A stretch of 64,000 nucleotides of DNA from an uncultured Shewanella sp. (GTDB lineage: Bacteria; Pseudomonadota; Gammaproteobacteria; Enterobacterales; Shewanellaceae). Within the stretch, counting starts at the first letter, position 1; each line of letters opens with the position of its first letter. The notes below the pieces were generated by a model, which was given only the letters and a program-made list of their open reading frames with translations, ran no database searches and had not been told where the DNA came from. The DNA is taken from the NCBI RefSeq assembly GCF_947491715.1, contig NZ_CANLKR010000005.1:1-64000 (forward strand), read 5' to 3'. Of the stretch, positions 55,001 to 62,191 are shown piece by piece. Made by a program: the position numbers and the translations under genes.

Positions 55001-55073
55001 GAGAGGCAAAAACGCTCCCACTAATCACGGCACAATTAATAGCAAAAAATAAACGTGAAAAACATCTTTCCAT
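52047..55073 (-). CDS. secreted M4 (vibriolysin-like) metalloprotease with PKD and GEVED domains
   Basis: About 1008 residues. The start at 55073 (MERCFSRLFF) follows GGAG and gives a normal signal peptide (cleaved after VFA). The zinc site is VAHESMHALSEWNGD (HExxH at about 322). The third ligand Glu is in AIGEGLGD, exactly 20 residues after the second His, as in thermolysin. A His in SKHHNGGVLRKLFYEL aligns with the thermolysin catalytic His231 region. An Ig-like part and a PKD domain (about 770-850, FTWSYQQTG...GTYSVNLTI) follow. The C-terminus is a GEVED domain with TLWVDFNRNGTF and SGEVEDQDLYV. It heads the secretome cluster, 191 bases before the Hint gene. Confidence 0.85.
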   Translation of the reverse strand: MERCFSRLFFAINCAVISGSVFASQGDQSVNVHGSWLSTGAYSLENPKLPEWELNHRKAVLEKTIKAGFQTRIDRSVNSPLVLASLSNSINALVDEGTQIKAGGAGGNEKLGLTCYSPSADSMMLCQTYESLVDSVTYANNGSQVLFGDNSDNAIFAEFDGYPFIVTQVGDTCYLENDYVTTIKYDINGSNDTAYGYDCSSGVEHFGQREVDAIYYDFFSFSPENDAHFYGGVVMQMYHSYLDDLFPNQKAQNPNSPDCPVNAQGQPNGDYCLKRLSQRAHALGVTGGHMDDANWDGEYVNYGNGQWAGRFYSLTTIDLVAHESMHALSEWNGDLDSTGQAGAIGEGLGDISAIAANQYFETHLLGDQTDNYQSSTGYQNKRDNEWAYAWDIYVNNELMRIFELPSFDGNSIEDAREYSSGNSKHHNGGVLRKLFYELVASEGWTHEQAFKLFLGANVSCFTPSVTFDQMGACLLDQVDKVFSSAEVGAQTAALDERLHRLGIFASNSQINALSFTQNKHYDHSEYWISPSIDVTDIEEVRVDWGDGTRVNWSVNDNNGSNIEDMLTGEHLYTAGAKHVNFSLSVLKKDGTLLQGLSQDYIHSSPLLCTPTVHNPNGEVSQFTFMGQAYAMSNLGYRYLDARHLTLPTNHSSPITIEGSFTGKNISVFADINRNGYFDRDELLAEEKPMVDGTPTLAGLADIDAGPILLRVVLDEYTAWGCSGVSKGMAFDILTTLEAAATPPTADFSYEITGATSVQFNAVTEGLDNSRNPEFTWSYQQTGQSAVSMGQGESISYDFSQSGTYSVNLTIAYDDGLQDTRTQDLVLGGICIPSKASDFDSDSYYIDKLEYTGTYSGAVNSSGRFPGAYNDHDISDYMEGYQNQNLILNVYTNAMSESRARGLKWRHGIRTTLWVDFNRNGTFESSEHAAANDLSIECESFNSCQIKSTISMPMSESTFNNGQNETPFKTRVKMEYDYWGDFYEEQGKNACNEIISGEVEDQDLYVDPI

Positions 55074-55133
55074 GACGGCTCCATCCAACATTATGTATGA
55101 CATTAAAAAGAATACACTTTTAGCATTACCCAT

Positions 55134-55834
55134 TCTTTTCGATCACAACTTTTCCATCCAAAAGCGACAACAAAATAAAGCTAACAGTAATTAACATTTC
55201 TAGCTCAACTTGTTTCAATTTGTTTGCGACAACCGAAACAGCATGTAACATTTTAATGCACACTCTATTCTTTTTAAGAGAAACATCAACAGGTAAGAAA
55301 ATAAAAAATCCTTCAATCACATATAAATCACATTATTCTCATACTGTTGAATTAGGAATATTCAATAGTTCTGAGAATCAAAAATGAACGAAATCCAGTT
55401 AACTCAGATTATTAACATTAATCACAGCCGCATTTAGAATAAAAGCACTATTTGTAACAAACTTTTTTATGACTATTTTAAAATCTGATAGAAAACTTTA
55501 TCGATTAAGTTAATTATTTATCCATAGAAACCAAACAAAGAGACACGACTATAATTCAATATTGAGTAATAAAAAAAGACAAAAGCTAACTCCATGAAAT
55601 AACATGTGAAAAAATAAAAGCATTGATTGCATCTATTCTTCAATTCGTTGTTATAAATAGACCCAAGATACTTAATAAGATTATAAATCAATAGGTAAAA
55701 TAAAAAGTTAACATAAAAAAGTGATGAGGTTTCAAATCATTTTTTCATTCAAACACTGTATTGAAAAACACTTTATACTATGATGGCTTGCTTCTCATGA
55801 ATATTAAGACTTAAATGAATATATCTCTCATCAT
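55134..55834. other. 701-bp AT-rich intergenic region
   Basis: No gene supported. It should hold the promoters of the metalloprotease gene and the divergent lipoprotein gene. A 64-codon frame at 55126-55320 overlaps the protease 5' region and has no ribosome site. Confidence 0.45.
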
Positions 55835-56500
55835 ATGAATATTAATATGCCCACTGCTCGCTTATTATTGCTTATCTCCTGTTCGTCCATCATTTTATTC
55901 GGTTTAACGGCCTGTTCATCCGTTACCATTAACCATGATTATGACCCCCAATATCAATATGCGGCTATTTCAAGTTATTACCTTGAATCAAAATTGCAGC
56001 CCGATCCCAATGACTTACCTCTTCCAGCAGCAAAGTTAAAACAAATTATACCCGATTTAAATCTGCCACCATTACCGCCTCAACCCAATACATCAGGGCC
56101 TCAAACTGCACGGCCCCCCGCCTATGTTTATCGCCAAATAGAACAATCTATCAATCAAAATTTATCCAAGAGATATCAGCAAGAAAGCAATCCAAGCTCA
56201 GCTGACATCAAGGTGTACTATCGAGTAGGACAAGAAACAAAGCTAAATGTTAAAGGCCCGACTTATTCAACCGGCTTTATGGGCCCGGGCAGTGTTGTCA
56301 CGACTTCACCTGCCCGCGTCACTCCCTATCAAGAGGGTCAATTAATCATTGATGTCGTCGATAACCAATCTAATCAGATCATTTGGCAATCAACCGCCAC
56401 CGCTAAAATCAACAACAGCATGACGCCAGAAGAAAAGCAAACCAAACTCAATGAGACCATTACAAAAATGCTCGCAAGCTTTCCACCCAAAACTGACTAA
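55835..56500 (+). CDS. DUF4136 family lipoprotein
   Basis: A 221-residue protein with a lipobox LTAC (Cys at about 27). The mature part begins SSVTINHDYDPQYQYAAISS, the typical DUF4136 start (V..DYD....F), and has a Pro-rich segment at about 60-90 that is longer than usual. QIEQSINQNLSKRYQQ, DIKVYYRVGQ, YQEGQLIIDVVDNQSNQIIW and TKMLASFPP follow. The family is periplasmic, outer-membrane anchored and of unknown role. Divergent from the protease cluster. A strong hairpin follows. Confidence 0.85.
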   Translation: MNINMPTARLLLLISCSSIILFGLTACSSVTINHDYDPQYQYAAISSYYLESKLQPDPNDLPLPAAKLKQIIPDLNLPPLPPQPNTSGPQTARPPAYVYRQIEQSINQNLSKRYQQESNPSSADIKVYYRVGQETKLNVKGPTYSTGFMGPGSVVTTSPARVTPYQEGQLIIDVVDNQSNQIIWQSTATAKINNSMTPEEKQTKLNETITKMLASFPPKTD

Positions 56501-56525
56501 CAAGCATTAATAACAACATAAATAA

Positions 56526-56553
56526 GAGACTCGAACAATGACATTCGAGTCTC
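56526..56553. terminator. terminator after the DUF4136 gene
   Basis: The arms GAGACTCGAA and TTCGAGTCTC form a 10-bp perfect stem with an 8-base loop. Confidence 0.65.
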
Positions 56554-56680
56554 AAAGGCCTGTTCTATTTCAGTAACAAAAACTAATGTTGGGCCTAAGA
56601 TCATTCTTGTTAATTTTACAAGGAAAATACACTCAATAGATCTTATCCCTGTCTCATTTGTTCTATATCATGACAAGTAA

Positions 56681-56803
56681 TCAACTTAAATGGGCCACAC
56701 TCTTAGAGCTTAACCAGAACAACCGCTCTGATTCCTTTGGTGTCAGCCCACCATTGTATTGATAAGGGAGAAACTGACAGTAATATCCAATGGTGTATCG
56801 AAT
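56681..56803 (-). pseudogene. second C-terminal relic of an IS3-family transposase
   Basis: The minus-strand frame ending at 56681 gives IGYYCQFLPYQYNGGLTPKE, then SERLFWLSSKSVAHLS. It is the same 37-residue tail as the relic at 4577-4705, with substitutions at the RPH and VANF positions. The DNA just upstream also matches (AAAAGATTATTCGATA in both). Both relics stop at about the same point, so both derive from the same element type. Confidence 0.65.
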
Positions 56804-57020
56804 AATCTTTTGCTGCGTCTCAGCAAAACTACAATACCCTGTTGTCGGTATCCATTCTATTTTAGCCCCCTAAAGAAACGCTCCGTTAGACTATTATCCC
56901 AACTTAATCAAGGTGATGAAACAAAACTGGATATGAATAAGAATTAACATCTACTATTAAGTAATAATGAGATAAGACAACTCAATAACCAATATTTAAA
57001 AAACTAAAATGGGATCATAC

Positions 57021-58022
57021 ATGTACAATATTGCATTATTCGGTGCAGGGCGAATTGGAAAAATACATGCTATTAATATTCATCAACATAATGAAACATT
57101 ACTTTATTCAATTATTGATCCATACATGGAAGGCGCAAAAGAACTCGCTCAACTTTATAATGCAAAAGTACAATCAACTGAAGAAGCCATGAGCGATCCA
57201 AATATTCATGCCATAATAATTGCTTCTGCAACCGATACACATGCTGATTTGATAGAAAAGGCTGCACTCGCTGGAAAAGATATTTTCTGTGAAAAACCAA
57301 TACACTTAGAAATGCATCGCGTAATACAATGTCTTGATGTCCTTAAGGCCAATAATGTGGCTTTACTGATCGGATTCAATCGACGTCATGATCTCCATTT
57401 CAAAGTAATGAGAAAGGAGCTAAAAGAAGGGAAAATTGGTAAACCAGAATCAATATTGATTATTTCTCGAGATCCTGAACCTCCTACAGCTCATTACGTC
57501 AAAACCTCAGGTAGCATGTTTCACGACATGACTATCCATGATTTTGATATGGCACGATATATTATGGAAGAGGAGCCTATTTCTATTTATGCTAAAGGCA
57601 GTAACTTAATCAACTCCGAGATTGAATTAATCGGTGATATCGATACAGCTTTCATTGTCATGAAGTTTCCTTCTGGGGCTATTGCGACAATTTCCAATAG
57701 TCGCCGCTCAGGCTATGGCTATGATCAACGCATTGAAATACATGGTGAAAAAGGCCTATTAACAACAAGAAACATCAAAGAAAATAGCGTTGAACAATGG
57801 AATGAAAACGGCTGTATAAACGCTAAAGCAGAACCTTTTTTCCTGCAGCGCTACCAAACAGCTTATAAAGCTGAATGGGATCATTTTGTCGATGTCATTG
57901 CGCAAAGAGTCCCTCCTATATGTAGTGGTCACGATGCAAAGCAAGCCCTATTCCTTGCCGATAATGCGATGAAATCTTTACTCTCTGGAACTGAAATTAA
58001 GCTTGATCCACATCAGCCGTAA
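57021..58022 (+). CDS. iolG: inositol 2-dehydrogenase (Gfo/Idh/MocA family)
   Basis: About 333 residues starting MYNIALFGAGRIGKIHAINI, with the Rossmann GxGxxG at residues 8-13. The family EKP motif is in GKDIFCEKPIHLE (about 95), with catalytic Lys. GSMFHDMTIHDFDMARY holds the active-site Asp and His (about 170), and GYDQRIEIHGEKG follows. It oxidises myo-inositol to 2-keto-myo-inositol with NAD. The start at 57021 follows GGGATCATAC. It is transcribed opposite to, and end to end with, the other iol genes, so it has its own promoter. Confidence 0.88.
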   Translation: MYNIALFGAGRIGKIHAINIHQHNETLLYSIIDPYMEGAKELAQLYNAKVQSTEEAMSDPNIHAIIIASATDTHADLIEKAALAGKDIFCEKPIHLEMHRVIQCLDVLKANNVALLIGFNRRHDLHFKVMRKELKEGKIGKPESILIISRDPEPPTAHYVKTSGSMFHDMTIHDFDMARYIMEEEPISIYAKGSNLINSEIELIGDIDTAFIVMKFPSGAIATISNSRRSGYGYDQRIEIHGEKGLLTTRNIKENSVEQWNENGCINAKAEPFFLQRYQTAYKAEWDHFVDVIAQRVPPICSGHDAKQALFLADNAMKSLLSGTEIKLDPHQP

Positions 58023-58080
58023 TCAATACAACTGGCGTTCTTTCTCAAAAAATATCAGATAAGCGATGAGTAAAAAAGAG

Positions 58081-58908
58081 TTATGATAATAATTCGAAAT
58101 TATGAAGCGCTTCTTTTGTAACAAAAGGCATGACTTTTTTCATAAAATAAATACGATCAAACTTATCGGGTTCATTATTCATCTGCTCACGCAGATTATG
58201 CCAAAGGGCCTGACGTAAACAGGTACCAATATTAAATTTAGCGACTCGACTCTTTTTTAGTTTTCTCATATCTTCATCACGGATCCCTGTAGCACCATGG
58301 ATCACTAGCGGAAGGGATACTTTTGCTGCAATTTGTCCTAATAAAGCAAAATCTATCGTACAGTTGGGCTCTGTCATACGATGAACATTCCCCACAGAAA
58401 TAGCCACACAATCAACACCACTCTCAAGGGCAAATCGTACCGCATCGGCCGGACGGGTATCAATGGTTTTGATATGATCACGACCCTCATTGTAAGGCAC
58501 CGAACCAATCTCACCTTCTATTGATGCACCTAATGAATGCGCCACATCCGCCACAACACGAGTACGAGCAATATTTTCAGTTAATGGCAACTGAGAGCCA
58601 TCAAACATCACTGAGCTAAAGCCCGCCTTTAGTGCACGAAAAACCACTGCTTCTTCGTAAGTATGATCTAGATGTAAACACACAGGTACACGACTATCAT
58701 GTACTAAATTCAACAACATAGCCGCAACGGTTTCAACCCCATAAAAATCGACCATGTCTTTATTACAACTCAGAATGACCGGCTTATTCACTGCTTCTGC
58801 CGCTTCAACGACAGCTTTTGAATCCTCAAGACCAAATATACTAAAGCAGGGGATGGCATAATCAGCAGCAGCAGCTTGAGGTAATAAATCATTCAAATTC
58901 ACTAACAT
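58081..58908 (-). CDS. iolJ: class II aldolase of inositol breakdown
   Basis: About 275 residues starting MLVNLNDLLPQAAAADYAIP, the class II fructose-bisphosphate aldolase fold. Metal ligands: HLDHTYEEAV (first His pair), GEIGSVPYNEGRD, then AISVGNVHRM and LVIHGATGIRDEDM. NIGTCLRQALW is the phosphate/substrate loop. In inositol catabolism this enzyme splits 2-deoxy-5-keto-gluconate 6-phosphate into DHAP and malonate semialdehyde. It follows iolB by 16 bases with AGGAGTGCG upstream of the ATG. A tagatose-type aldolase is an alternative, but the context favours iolJ. Confidence 0.8.
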   Translation of the reverse strand: MLVNLNDLLPQAAAADYAIPCFSIFGLEDSKAVVEAAEAVNKPVILSCNKDMVDFYGVETVAAMLLNLVHDSRVPVCLHLDHTYEEAVVFRALKAGFSSVMFDGSQLPLTENIARTRVVADVAHSLGASIEGEIGSVPYNEGRDHIKTIDTRPADAVRFALESGVDCVAISVGNVHRMTEPNCTIDFALLGQIAAKVSLPLVIHGATGIRDEDMRKLKKSRVAKFNIGTCLRQALWHNLREQMNNEPDKFDRIYFMKKVMPFVTKEALHNFELLS

Positions 58909-58924
58909 AACATCGCACTCCTGA

Positions 58925-59806
58925 TTACTTGAATTTGGCAATCATATCTTTAATACCCGGGATTGTTTCAACCTGATAGGCATGGTGCGGATCAAAATGT
59001 TGACTCAATGATTGAGAGGTTTTCCCGACGATAACAGTAAAATAATACATCTCATAACCAGGTGCCGCAACACTGGGATGGTAACCTTTATTGATTTTAA
59101 TCACCGACCCCGTACGCACATGATAAATAGGACCAAAATCATCTTCATGCTCATATACAAATTGTGCTCCAAAACCAATATCAGGATTAAAACGAAACTG
59201 ATACACTTCCTCAAATGCCGTTTCATTACTGCCATCATCTTTCACACGATCAACATCATGTTTGTGCGGCGGAAAACCTGACCAGCCACCGGCTCCCACC
59301 GTAAATAACTCACTAACAAGCAGCCGACCACGCTTATCGGCATTTGATTGACCTAATATGTGCTTAATTTTACGGTGGGTTTTAGTATCATCAGAGCCAT
59401 ACTGCACCATATCCACATTAGCAGCACGCACACAAAAAGGTTCAAAAGAAGCATCAAAACGTCCACCTGCAATCATAATGTCAGCATGTTTACTGAGACT
59501 CTCAATAATGGCACGATAACCGACAGGAACGTAAACAGACTCAGGATCACCTTCCCATATAGTCGCACGCTGACCTACATTGTCAAATATAACACCTGTA
59601 TCAGTCTGAGAAGCATCTTTAATCACTGTTATACGACACGTACCACCTGCTAACACAATGACAGATTCATATCCTTCAACCTTATGCTCAAATTTCTGAT
59701 TTTGATTTAAATAAACTTGGTTGAAATAACACAGTGGTGTGACATCATCATTCACATCAACGATTGGCTGATTGTTATTTTTAAAAGGGGGAATATGCTT
59801 ACTCAT
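58925..59806 (-). CDS. iolB: 5-deoxy-glucuronate isomerase
   Basis: About 293 residues (family norm about 270) starting MSKHIPPFKNNNQPIVDVND. It has the bicupin IolB pattern: VYVPVGYRAIIESLSKHADI, then SGFPPHKHDVDRVKDDGSNE with the metal-binding His cluster, AFEEVYQFRFNPDIGFGAQF, VIKINKGYHPSVAAPGYEMY, and HFDPHHAY at the end. It converts 5-deoxy-glucuronate to 2-deoxy-5-keto-gluconate. The start at 59806 suits GGAG spacing; ATG at 59812 is also possible. The longer in-frame extension lies inside iolC and is not used. Confidence 0.93.
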   Translation of the reverse strand: MSKHIPPFKNNNQPIVDVNDDVTPLCYFNQVYLNQNQKFEHKVEGYESVIVLAGGTCRITVIKDASQTDTGVIFDNVGQRATIWEGDPESVYVPVGYRAIIESLSKHADIMIAGGRFDASFEPFCVRAANVDMVQYGSDDTKTHRKIKHILGQSNADKRGRLLVSELFTVGAGGWSGFPPHKHDVDRVKDDGSNETAFEEVYQFRFNPDIGFGAQFVYEHEDDFGPIYHVRTGSVIKINKGYHPSVAAPGYEMYYFTVIVGKTSQSLSQHFDPHHAYQVETIPGIKDMIAKFK

Positions 59807-59825
59807 AATCATTTTCTCCTCATGG

Positions 59826-60818
59826 CTAATGTTGTTTATTTGCCTTAACAAACTCAAACAGTTGCTCTTTACTTGGCATAGCTTCTGTACAACTATTGCC
59901 ACTAACATTAATCGCTGCAGCCGCTGAACCATTGACTACGCCATCTTCCAACGCTCCACCATTTGCCAGTGTCCAAATTAATGCTCCCGCAAAGGCATCG
60001 CCTGAACCAAAGGGTTTCTGTGCATTGACATGAAAAATACCTTGTTGAAATCGCTCACCGGTTTGACAATAAACTTTCACTCCCTGTTCACCTCCTTTAA
60101 TCACCACAATTTGTGTATTTACACCTAAGAAGCGCTTAGCGGTTATATCATCATCATGATTACCAGGGGCTAGAACTGTTTCCATAATGTCGAATTCTTC
60201 ACGATTACCAATCACAATGTCACAAAGTGTTGCGGCAATACCATAATAAATCGAGGCATCCACATCAGTGCGCCATGAATATGGACGATAGTCCACATCC
60301 AAAACCACCACAGTATCGCTTCGACGAGCAAATTCCATCGCAATCAAACAGGCTTCACGACTTGGACTACTTGATAGAGCTGTGCCTGTCACTACCAATA
60401 TTTTTGCACTTGCAATATACTCTTGACTCACTTGTTCTGGGGTTATCATCAAATCAGAAGCCTTGTTACGGTATATCAATACAGCGCAATCCGATGGCTT
60501 CATTTCTGTAAATGCTACTGATGTGCGAGAACCCGATGCATCAGTCATCATACCATCAAGGTTAATACCTTGAGTTAACATATAGCGTTTGACGTAATCA
60601 CCAAATACATCATCTGCCACACACCCAATGAATCCACTTTTTCCACCTAATTTTCTGATCGCGACAGCAATATTTGCAGCAGAGCCACCGACAAACTTAT
60701 TAAATCCAGAAATATCAGCCATATCCATATTTGCCTCTCGAGCATAAAGATCAACACCCGCACGACCTAACACGATAGCATCCAAAGAACGATTGTGCTG
60801 CAGCGTAATCTTCGTCAT
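59826..60818 (-). CDS. iolC: 5-dehydro-2-deoxygluconokinase
   Basis: About 330 residues of the PfkB/ribokinase family. It has VLGRAGVDLYAREANMDMAD near the N-terminus, FVGGSAANIAVAIRKLGGK (first PfkB signature, about 45), DYRPYSWRT, and VKPFGSGDAF-like AQKPFGSGDAFAGALIW with the catalytic Asp (about 280). It phosphorylates 2-deoxy-5-keto-gluconate. A strong AAGGAGGGGG ribosome site fixes the start at 60818. It precedes iolB by about 20 bases. Confidence 0.93.
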   Translation of the reverse strand: MTKITLQHNRSLDAIVLGRAGVDLYAREANMDMADISGFNKFVGGSAANIAVAIRKLGGKSGFIGCVADDVFGDYVKRYMLTQGINLDGMMTDASGSRTSVAFTEMKPSDCAVLIYRNKASDLMITPEQVSQEYIASAKILVVTGTALSSSPSREACLIAMEFARRSDTVVVLDVDYRPYSWRTDVDASIYYGIAATLCDIVIGNREEFDIMETVLAPGNHDDDITAKRFLGVNTQIVVIKGGEQGVKVYCQTGERFQQGIFHVNAQKPFGSGDAFAGALIWTLANGGALEDGVVNGSAAAAINVSGNSCTEAMPSKEQLFEFVKANKQH

Positions 60819-60905
60819 ATTCCCCCTCCTTATATTGCCCAAGTGACTTACCTGTTTCAAATCAGTCCCTGCTATGTTTTAACGGTTAATCAAACAAATC
60901 CCCTA

Positions 60906-62081
60906 TTAAATATAGTCAACCCAAACGGCATTATTATCTGCTGATTCAACACACTTCTCACATAAACGTACCCCATCAATACCCGCATCAATATTCGGAA
61001 ATAAAATGGTCGAAAGTTTGGCGACATCATTATGTTTTGCAGCATCGAATGCTAGTGCAAATCGATGATAAATATTGGCCCATGATTCAAAATACCCTTC
61101 GGCATGGCCACCACTGATACGATCAGGTGAAACATCAATAGCATCTTGGTATAAATACCCCATTCCACGCTCTAGTACTCGAACAGGCTCCCCTTGCACC
61201 TCATAACGTAATTGATTTGGCTGTTCATCCCACCATTCAATAGAAGCTTTCTCACCAACAATACGGATTTTTTGCTGATGCATCGCACCAGCATTAACAG
61301 CGGATGCCCACAAGGTTCCTACAGCACCACCATTAAATTCCATCATCACATGGGCATTATCTTCTAACGGTACACGGGATTTAATAAAGCTTTGACGCAT
61401 ACATGATAAACGCTTCACTTTCAGACCTGTTATAAAGTCACACAAGTAAAATACATGTGTACCAATATCACCCAATATGTAAGTAGGACCAGAAACTTCA
61501 GGGGTGACACGCCACCTCAATGCAGGTTCAGTCAATTCATGTTCTTCATTATGAAAACCATGAGCAAACTGCATATTAACGACACGGACATTACCAATGC
61601 ACCCTCTTTGTACCATTTCGCGCGCCTGCTGCACCATAGGAAAACCGCTGTAACCGTACATCACACCAATGACACAATTATTTTTTTTCGCAATACTTTT
61701 TAGCTCTAGCGCTTCTTCAATGGCAAACGTAATTGGCTTTTCACACACAACATGTAATCTCGCCTCGAGTGCAGCCTTACAGATTTCGTAGTGCGTCGAA
61801 TTAGGCGTCGCAATTGAAACAGCCTCAATGCCTTTTTTACGCTTTGCTTCAACAGCAAACATTTCTTTATAAGTCGCGTAACAACGGTCAGCATTTAGAC
61901 CGATATTAATACCAAAATCGAGACAATCACTCGGATTTCGATCAAATGCACCAGCCACTAACTCAAATAATCCATCTCGTTGTGCCGCATTACGATGTGA
62001 ATAACCAATTTGACTTCCTCGGCCTCCCCCCACCATCCCCCAACGGATAGGGTGTTCAAAATGACACTCTTCATCAAACAT
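60906..62081 (-). CDS. Gfo/Idh/MocA oxidoreductase, probable inositol-isomer dehydrogenase
   Basis: A 391-residue oxidoreductase, longer than IolG. The nucleotide-binding part is WGMVGGGRGSQIGYSHR, the catalytic Lys is in LHVVCEKPITFA (about 115), and the active-site Asp and His are in LGDIGTHVFYLCDF (about 205). The C-terminal end is HRFALAFDAAKHND-rich. Such longer members in iol operons usually act on scyllo-inositol or inosose (IolW/IolX-like), interconverting with 2-keto-myo-inositol. Substrate is inferred from context. It lies between iolD and iolC on the same strand. Confidence 0.8.
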   Translation of the reverse strand: MFDEECHFEHPIRWGMVGGGRGSQIGYSHRNAAQRDGLFELVAGAFDRNPSDCLDFGINIGLNADRCYATYKEMFAVEAKRKKGIEAVSIATPNSTHYEICKAALEARLHVVCEKPITFAIEEALELKSIAKKNNCVIGVMYGYSGFPMVQQAREMVQRGCIGNVRVVNMQFAHGFHNEEHELTEPALRWRVTPEVSGPTYILGDIGTHVFYLCDFITGLKVKRLSCMRQSFIKSRVPLEDNAHVMMEFNGGAVGTLWASAVNAGAMHQQKIRIVGEKASIEWWDEQPNQLRYEVQGEPVRVLERGMGYLYQDAIDVSPDRISGGHAEGYFESWANIYHRFALAFDAAKHNDVAKLSTILFPNIDAGIDGVRLCEKCVESADNNAVWVDYI

Positions 62082-62191
62082 AGCTAGACTCCTGAGTAAA
62101 TATCACAACGGGAATAAACATTTATTTTCAATTAAATCTAAATAATAAATAGAGGTAAGTTCAATGGATGAAATAATATAAAATGCAGGCA

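Noticed and set aside
55126..55320. 64-codon minus-strand frame before the metalloprotease
   Set aside because: AT-rich promoter region, no ribosome site, no recognisable features.
58925..59932. Long form of IolB starting at 59932
   Set aside because: The extension is encoded inside iolC in another frame and does not resemble the IolB family; the start near 59806 has a proper ribosome site.
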